DNA of 64,000 nucleotides from Candidatus Absconditabacterales bacterium (lineage in GTDB: Bacteria > Patescibacteriota > Gracilibacteria > Absconditabacterales > Absconditicoccaceae): NCBI GenBank assembly GCA_025057375.1, contig JANWWO010000003.1, forward strand, positions 53,692-117,691, read 5' to 3'. Under the pieces are notes generated by a model. The model was given only the letters and a program-made list of their open reading frames with translations. It was not told the DNA's origin and searched no databases. Below are positions 60,378 to 64,000 of this stretch, piece by piece. Both the position numbers and the translations under genes were made by a program. Every line of letters starts with the position of its first letter. The stretch's first letter is position 1.

Positions 60378-60468
60378 GAAGAAAAGAGGAGTAAAAATGT
60401 ACGACGCTCGTTTTGGGGGATCGAGAGTCATAAGCAAGATATATCAAATTTGTTGTTTTTTTATGTGA

Positions 60469-61716
60469 CTATTTGAGAATATCAAGATTTTGAAGCAAGA
60501 CATAATATGTTTCATAACTATCTGGATATTTGCTTTTGATGCGTTCGATTAGAAGATCGCGTCGATTGAGAAGTGAGGTGTTGAGTGTATGGGTATCAAG
60601 TGCCAGCGCGTCAACTGCGTTATCATGTTGTTGTTCTTTTTCGAAAGATCGGCGTAGTCCTGCTGTTGTGGTAGTGAGTTCACTCAAAAGGGGAATGGCT
60701 TCTGGATCTGTTCACGGATCAAGCGTGAGATGAACATTGATGGCAGTATTATCGAGATGAACGTGGTCTGGACAGTGTATTGTTCGTTTGTTGTTTGATA
60801 AAATTGTACGTTTCCACTCGTCTCGACATGTTGCTCGATGCTGAGAAATATCTGCTCCTGACATGATTGATGCTATGTGGAGGCGAATGAGAGGATTGAT
60901 TGTGACGGGTGTCAGTGTTAGTATTTTTTTTTCTGTGTCTCGATGCCCCCAGATTTTGGGATGATTGTATTCTGTTTGTGACGTATTCCAAAAACTTCCT
61001 AGACATACTCGATTATCAAGGGCAAAAGGTGTATGGATATGTCCGCTCACAAAGCGTCGTGCTGGATGTCTGAGTCGTGCTGCATGAAGGGTTCCTTCAT
61101 CTAAACGAAAACTTGTTTTGAGTCCAGGTAGACGACATGGACCTATGTATCGATGATGGATAATCATCAGATCTGGTGTATTGTGGTGCATCAATCGATT
61201 ATTGATGGCATAGGAATAGCGAAGATTTTTGGGGGCAGCATTGTCACGAGTTTCAAGCCACGATGCAATCTCAGGAAACAACACAGCGTTTTCTTCATAG
61301 ATGCGCGTATCGTCGTGAGGAAGAGCATAATCGTCGGGATTGATACAGGATGGTAAGAAAGCAATCTGCTGACCTTGAATCGTGGTTATAGAGGGTTTGG
61401 TGATAAACGTGAGTGATCAGGCAAGATTTTTGTGGGAAAAATGATCCAAAAAAATTTTTGCTTCTTGGAAAACGAAATCTGATCCAAGCCAGTCGTGATT
61501 TCCAGCAAGAATATAGAGGTGCTTGCCTTGTTTGGCACATGAGAGACATAAAGAGAGAAATGCCAATAATGATGGTTTGTGATAAGAAAAATGATAGACA
61601 TAATCACCCAAAAAAACAATGCTATCATCCGGATGGTTCATAATGATGGTTTGGAGCGTTGAGATAATACGATCAGAATACTTTGGTTCAAGATGGAGAT
61701 CGGGAATGAAAAGCAT
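60469..61716 (-). CDS. calcineurin-like metallophosphoesterase
   Basis: A 415-residue protein with the phosphoesterase metal motifs: DLHL near the N terminus, FLGDYVYHF, AGNHDWLGS, IHHRYIG and SGHIHTP. The C-terminal third is helical and charged and carries no clear domain. It may be a nuclease or cyclic-nucleotide phosphodiesterase. Its start overlaps the TAA of the HTH gene at 61718 (ATG at 61716), so the two are coupled. Confidence 0.85.
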
Positions 61717-61717
61717 C

Positions 61718-62290
61718 TTATCTCAATGAGAGAACGATAAAAAGGATAATAGTGACCACAATAAGAAGCATCCCTATGTAAATTGTATTTTTGGTTTTTT
61801 CTTCTTTGAGCTCTGATTCGAGTGTTTTGATAACATCACCAAGTTTTTGTCTTTCGAGCACGAGTGCCTGTTTTTCGGCATTATAGTCTGGTAAGGCGAC
61901 CATGGTTTTTATTTTTGCTTCTAGTTCACCGATTCTTTGTTGTAGAACAAAAATCATTTTGTCTTTTTCATTGATGATTTTTTCTTTTTCTGCAAAGACA
62001 TGGAAAAATCTCTCAATTTTTGCGTCAATCATTGCATTAACATCAGGAGATAAGCTTAACTGCGTGATTGTGTCAGTAGTTATTTTATCTTGATAGAGTT
62101 CTCCACGTTGCGGTTCTTGACGTACCATCTGAAAATCTTTTGCAAGTGATGCAATGTCATCATCGTTGAGATAGACTTTGTTGGCGACTTTTTTGTAGCT
62201 CACTTTCCCACTTTTGATATATCTATCGATCGTTCTTGTGGAAACGCCAAGTTGTTCTGCTGCTTCTTCACGGGTGTATGTATATCACAT
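61718..62290 (-). CDS. HTH DNA-binding protein with coiled coil and C-terminal membrane anchor
   Basis: A 190-residue protein. Residues about 5-45 form a MerR/excisionase-type winged helix (TREEAAEQLGVSTRTIDRYI, then KSGKVSYKKVANKVYL). Residues about 80-160 are a coiled coil (EKEKIINEKDKMIFVLQQRI; LESELKEEKTK). A single hydrophobic helix ends the chain (IYIGMLLIVVTIILFIVL). The protein should sit in the membrane with its DNA-binding head in the cytosol. Start ATG 62290 is followed by a TGA-Gly as second residue. Confidence 0.75.
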
Positions 62291-62317
62291 AGCAAAGAAA
62301 ATGATAAAAATACTAGA

Positions 62318-62725
62318 CTATTTGATAATAAGACTAATTGCCCATCTCAAGGCTGTTGTTCCTAAAGCTATGACAATTGATACCAGCATCGTCTGCACAA
62401 AGGATCATAGTGTCAACGTATAGCCAAGATCGACCTGGGTATTGAGAAGTCGTTGGAGGAGATAGAGAACACCAGTATTGATAATAAGATTTGATAATCA
62501 TAGGGTCAAAAAACAAAGAGGCAGAGTAAATATTTTGATTACTCAGGCAACAATAGTATCTACAAACCAAAAAAGACTACCAATGAGAGAGAGTCCTACA
62601 AGAGAAGAAAAATCTGCTGGTGTCAATTGGAGTCAAAAAATGTCCACAAAGTATCGCGAACAGACAAGCATCACAATGACTGACAGAAGAGGGAAAAGAA
62701 ATAAGCGTATCAAAAAGGAGATCAT
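62318..62725 (-). CDS. holin-like four-helix membrane protein (DUF360 type)
   Basis: A 135-residue protein with four hydrophobic segments and the layout of the DUF360/phage-holin superfamily IV: an N-terminal helix, then GSLFWFVDTIVAGVIKIFTLPLC, split here as the second helix and loop, then LGLSNLIINTGVLYLLQRLL and a last helix ending ISLIIK. The wider frame is open upstream to 62941, but ATG 62725 gives the standard start. These proteins are common in bacterial genomes outside prophages; no other phage gene is nearby. Confidence 0.75.
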
Positions 62726-62831
62726 GATGCTAAGGATGATAAAAGTTGATGTCGAACTATGTCTATGTATATCAAAAAAAATGTTAAATGCAAGGCAAAC
62801 ATACAAATTTCTCTTGCTATTATAATATGGT

Positions 62832-62859
62832 TTGATATAGTCTTTGTATATCATATAGT
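62832..62859 (+). promoter_or_regulatory. candidate promoter
   Basis: TTGATA at 62832 and TATAGT at 62854 with a 16-base spacer, 31 bases upstream of the gene at 62890. Confidence 0.4.
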
Positions 62860-62889
62860 GGTTATTGTGTAAGTGCTTTAGTCGTGTGT

Positions 62890-63411
62890 ATGTGTATGGT
62901 CGTGTCTTATCGAGGCTTTTTCTCGCTTCTTGTTTTTTCACTTGCGACAGTGCTTGTTAGTTTTTTTTATGTGCTTCACACTGATACACCTTTGTTATTA
63001 TGATTATCACAAGATCATGTGATGCATGGCGCATGAGAGGAGACTAATTCTTTTTCCACAATTACAACTTATTGATCATGAAGGTGGCTTTTGCTTCGTC
63101 AGGAGCAGACTTCGCTGGCAGCCAGTTATCATACATCATGGTGCCAGAAGATTATACAGTCATGATTGTTGCATAGATGTTTTCTTGATGAAACAGCCTT
63201 TGTAGAATGGTCGTTTTTTTCTCTTTCATGAATACATCCTGCTTTTACTGTTCAGCATGAGCCTCCATTTGTAACATATCGTTGGCTTGTATGTGATGCT
63301 AGTCATTGTCTTTCGTTGCGTGGTTATATTCAGAGAATTGATCCTCGTCATACGCACATCTTGGGGATGGCTTTTTCTCTTGTGTCTCATGGTCGTGAGG
63401 ACGGAGAGTAG
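62890..63411 (+). CDS. secreted or membrane-anchored protein, unknown
   Basis: A 173-residue protein with an N-terminal hydrophobic anchor (about residues 8-28; FFSLLVFSLATVLVSFFYVL). The remainder is outside, with four cysteines and many His and Trp residues (WLLLRQEQTS; CQKIIQ; HRCFLDE). ATG 62890 and 62896 are both possible. Several glycines are TGA. No family recognised. Confidence 0.55.
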
Positions 63412-63569
63412 CGTGTTGAGCACGTATAGGAATGGAATACAATACAACATGTTGTTTACTATGTTTGTAATTTTGTTGATTGTGCACTAGATTGATTTTT
63501 CGTCAAGTATCTGTCGTATGCGTGCAAGTTTTTTTTTGCATTGTAGTTCATTTTTTGTATACTTAGGGT

Positions 63570-64000
63570 ATGACTCTTTCCTTTCCTTTGGTCCTGATGG
63601 ATGCCGATTCTTATGCAGCATGAATGCATTGTACAATTGGTGCAAAGAATTTTTTTGCACACAAAAAGACATTCTCGCGGTTTACATTACTATTCAATCT
63701 TATCTCGCTTCGTGAAACAACACGTAATGATTTTTCTGATGATGATAAAGTATGGATGAGTGGTGAGGTTCAGTGTATTTACATGGATATGGTTTTACGT
63801 GGTATTATTCCCTCGTCTCAGACATCATTGACTTTGCCTTGATGGCAGCTTTTTGTAGCGTTTGTGTCTCATACACATCCCGATCAGTTGATTCAGTCTC
63901 TTGATGCTCGATTTCTTTCTCATGAACATGAGCTATCTCAGCAATTATGACAGGCTGTGGGCCAGGAATCATTTCCTTGGTATATGACAAACATTGTTTG
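63570..64000 (+). CDS. unknown protein, N-terminal part (runs off window)
   Basis: An open frame of 143 codons from ATG 63570 to the window edge, with three TGA-Gly codons. There is no signal peptide. Segments such as VWMSGEVQCIYMDMVLRG and ARFLSHEHELSQQLGQAVG suggest a mixed alpha/beta protein. It is too short to classify. Confidence 0.5.

Noticed and set aside
62318..62725. The holin-like gene as evidence of a prophage
   Set aside because: No other phage gene is nearby, and this membrane family is widespread outside prophages.

Overview
The window comes from a bacterium that reads UGA as glycine (translation table 25). This points to the Gracilibacteria/Absconditabacteria (BD1-5/SR1) branch of the Patescibacteria. 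Almost every recognisable gene is cut into pieces if TGA is treated as stop, and becomes full length if TGA is read as Gly and only TAA/TAG stop. TGA falls exactly on invariant glycines of IF-2, MurG, GyrB, DnaX, SppA, RuvC and others. All coordinates below use TGA = Gly except where stated.

Layout. 1-8153: membrane proteins, a degenerate pyruvate-kinase-like protein, infB, an FKBP isomerase and an O-antigen-ligase-like protein. 8356-15464 (minus strand): a compact run gyrB > murA > murG > rnpA > recJ > ruvC. 15642-22005: PH-domain, secreted and membrane proteins of unknown function, tRNA-Lys(CUU), a DUF177 protein and a metallopeptidase-like protein. 22218-29750: a surface/secretion block with a lipoprotein gene that looks unrecoded, a very large cysteine-rich protein with SLH-like repeats, a thioredoxin-like protein and a TPR protein. 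29880-42161: sppA, typA, a secreted beta-rich protein, aspS, then dnaX > rhomboid > Hsp20 > murC. 42300-43136: a decayed IS5-like element. 43186-49936: an S41 peptidase and a 1,736-residue protein of unknown function. 49941-62725 (minus strand): comM, a prolyl-tRNA synthetase interrupted by GNAT and NUDIX-like domains plus an in-frame UAG, a secreted protein, a FemAB-type transferase, a ValRS-like protein without catalytic signatures, a YceI lipoprotein, a HIT protein, a phosphoesterase, a membrane-anchored HTH protein and a holin-like protein. The right edge holds two unknown proteins.

Themes. The recognisable functions are translation, DNA maintenance, peptidoglycan synthesis (murA, murC, murG, FemAB) and the cell surface. 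Central metabolism is represented only by a pyruvate kinase remnant, which fits a reduced, host-dependent cell. The most unusual items are the lipoprotein gene that ends on TGA next to a terminator inside a UGA-Gly genome, the split and domain-inserted prolyl-tRNA synthetase, the catalytically empty ValRS and pyruvate kinase relatives, the giant cytosolic protein and the cysteine-rich SLH-like surface protein. All family assignments are by eye from motifs; no database search was run.
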